From assembly GCA_024636395.1 (NCBI GenBank), contig JAGXHD010000074.1, forward strand, positions 1 to 5,910: DNA of 5,910 nt, written 5' to 3'. Shown one piece after another: positions 4,482 through 5,910 of the stretch (its first letter is position 1; every line of letters starts with the position of its first letter). Made by a program: the position numbers and the translations under genes. The DNA is from Sulfitobacter sp. (lineage in GTDB: Bacteria; Pseudomonadota; Alphaproteobacteria; Rhodobacterales; Rhodobacteraceae). Below the pieces are notes generated by a model. The model was not told the origin of the DNA. It worked only from the letters and a program-made list of their open reading frames with translations, and did no database searches.

Positions 4482-5910
4482 AGCTCACGGTCTGGACATA
4501 TGAAGGTCCGCCGCATGTAGGCGCGATGCGTGTGGCGACAGGCATGAAGGGTCCGCATTACGTGTTGCACGCTCCTCAGGGCGACACCTATGCCGACCTG
4601 TTGTTCACCATGATCGAGCGGCGCGATCACCGTCCGCCGGTCACCTACACCACATTCCAGGCCCGCGATCTGGGCTCAGATACTGCGGGTCTGTTCAAAA
4701 AGGCCTGCCAGGACGCATTTGACCGGTTCAAGCCTGAGGCGATCATCGTCGGCGCCTCCTGTACCGCCGAGCTCATTCAGGATGATCCCGCCGGTCTGGC
4801 CGAGACGATGGGCCTGCCAATCCCGGTGATCCCGCTGGAACTGCCCAGCTACCAGCGCAAGGAAAACTTTGGCGCAGACGAGACATTCCTGCAGATCGTG
4901 CGCCATCTGGCGAAGCCGATGGAAAAGACCGAGCGCGTGTCGTGCAACATCATCGGCCCTACGGCCCTTGGCTTCCGGCACCGCGACGACGTGCAGGAAA
5001 TCACCAACCTGCTCTATGAGATGGGGATCGAGGTCAATGTGACCGCGCCCATGGGGTCCACCCCCTCTGACATCGCCAAAATGGGTCAGGCAAATTTCAA
5101 CGTGCTGCTCTACCCCGAGACGGGCGAGAGCGCCGCGCGCTATTGCGAAAAAACCTTTGGCCAGCCTTACACAAGGGTCGTGCCCATCGGCGTCGGCGCT
5201 ACCAATGATTTCATCGCTGAAGTACGCAAACTTTCGGGCAGCACCTCCACCGTCGACATGCAGCAATCCCGCCAGCAATGGTGGAGCCGCTCGGTCGACA
5301 GCACGTATCTCACCGGCAAGCGGGTGTTCATCTTTGGTGACGGTACGCATGTAGCCGCCGCCGCGCGGTTTGCACGTGACGAGATGGGGTTCGAAGTCGC
5401 CGGAATGGGCTGTTACAACCGCGAGTACGCGCGGCCGATCCGGACGCTGGCCAAGGAGTACGGGCTCGAGGCGCTGATCACCGACGATTATCTCGAAGTC
5501 GAAGCCGCCATTGAGGCACTTCAGCCCGAGATGATCCTCGGCACTCAGATGGAACGTCATATCGGCAAGCGTCTGGGCATCCCCTGCGCCGTCATTTCCG
5601 CCCCCGTCCACGTACAGGATTTCCCCGCCCGCTATTCGCCACAGATGGGTTTCGAGGGTGCGAATGTGCTCTTCGATACATGGGTTCACCCGCTGGTCAT
5701 GGGGCTGGAGGAGCATCTCCTGCACATGTTCCGCGATGATTTCGAGTTCAACGACGAAGCCGGGGCTAGCCACCACGGCGGGCACGCGCCCAAACCGATG
5801 AAGAAACATTCGGATACAACCACCAGCACCGAGCAGGCGGTCGAGGAACCTGTGACGACAGACGCATTGGGAAATGTGGTTTGGCTGGCCGATGCGGAGA
5901 AAGAACTGAA
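4478..5910 (+). CDS. bchB: BchB, dark-operative protochlorophyllide reductase subunit B (3' end outside window)
   Basis: BchB is the second subunit of the DPOR NB component and completes the cluster and substrate site with BchN. I translated 477 residues from the ATG at 4478 with no stop before the edge. The family is about 510-525 residues, so roughly 35-50 are missing. Asp36 (HAPQGDTYAD), the unusual aspartate ligand of the NB [4Fe-4S] cluster, and Asp274 (SRSVDSTYL), the proposed proton donor, are both at exactly the R. capsulatus positions. GASCTAEL (92-99) and GDGTHVAA (287-294) are typical of the nitrogenase-like fold. Residues about 425-465 form a polar, His- and Thr-rich linker (SHHGGH at 431-436) before the small C-terminal domain, which begins around VVWLADAEKEL. 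The start overlaps the bchN stop (ATGA) and has GGAGG upstream. In related clusters bchH, bchL and bchM follow; here that lies beyond the window. Confidence 0.97.
   Translation, partial: MKLTVWTYEGPPHVGAMRVATGMKGPHYVLHAPQGDTYADLLFTMIERRDHRPPVTYTTFQARDLGSDTAGLFKKACQDAFDRFKPEAIIVGASCTAELIQDDPAGLAETMGLPIPVIPLELPSYQRKENFGADETFLQIVRHLAKPMEKTERVSCNIIGPTALGFRHRDDVQEITNLLYEMGIEVNVTAPMGSTPSDIAKMGQANFNVLLYPETGESAARYCEKTFGQPYTRVVPIGVGATNDFIAEVRKLSGSTSTVDMQQSRQQWWSRSVDSTYLTGKRVFIFGDGTHVAAAARFARDEMGFEVAGMGCYNREYARPIRTLAKEYGLEALITDDYLEVEAAIEALQPEMILGTQMERHIGKRLGIPCAVISAPVHVQDFPARYSPQMGFEGANVLFDTWVHPLVMGLEEHLLHMFRDDFEFNDEAGASHHGGHAPKPMKKHSDTTTSTEQAVEEPVTTDALGNVVWLADAEKEL

Noticed and set aside
4676..5809. 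A 377-codon open frame on the minus strand
   Set aside because: It lies wholly antisense to bchB, whose frame encodes a recognisable protein with catalytic residues in place. Long antisense frames are common in GC-rich genes, and the translated product resembles no family I know.

Overview
The window is one edge of a bacteriochlorophyll/photosynthesis gene cluster (PGC) from a phototrophic alphaproteobacterium. It is most likely a Rhodobacterales (Roseobacter-group, aerobic anoxygenic) member, judging from the ppaA-ppsR // bchFNB arrangement, the protein sequences and the moderately high GC content. The genus cannot be fixed from the sequence alone.

Layout, left to right. (1) Positions 1-195, minus strand: the N-terminal 65 residues of an IS6-like transposase, running off the left edge. 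(2) Positions 196-253: a short spacer holding a weak inverted repeat and a possible insertion-sequence end. (3) Minus strand: ppsR (crtJ), the PAS-PAS-HTH redox-responsive repressor of photosynthesis genes. Just upstream of it is ppaA (aerR), its cobalamin-binding partner. The two are joined by a one-base TGATG stop/start overlap. (4) Positions 2443-2697: an AT-rich divergent control region with two perfect TGT-N12-ACA PpsR/CrtJ boxes. Each box contains a TTGACA -35-like hexamer, and a further 18-bp dyad centred on AGATCT lies between them. (5) Plus strand: bchF, bchN and bchB, each joined to the next by an ATGA overlap. bchB is open at the right edge.

How it works together. BchN and BchB form the catalytic NB component of dark-operative protochlorophyllide reductase, and BchF hydrates the C3 vinyl group later in the bacteriochlorophyll a pathway. 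The divergent ppaA-ppsR pair encodes the regulators expected to act on the boxes in the shared intergenic region. This makes a compact circuit in which light, oxygen and B12 control the bch operon, with possible autoregulation of ppaA-ppsR.

Several starts of the longest open frames look wrong. ppsR, ppaA and bchN would begin at TTG, GTG and GTG respectively, whereas ATG codons at 1672, 2442 and 3171 fit gene overlaps, ribosome sites and family numbering better. I see no unknown system here. The less ordinary items are the regulatory DNA, the translational coupling of repressor and antirepressor, a possible second ppaA start, and the transposase at the cluster edge.
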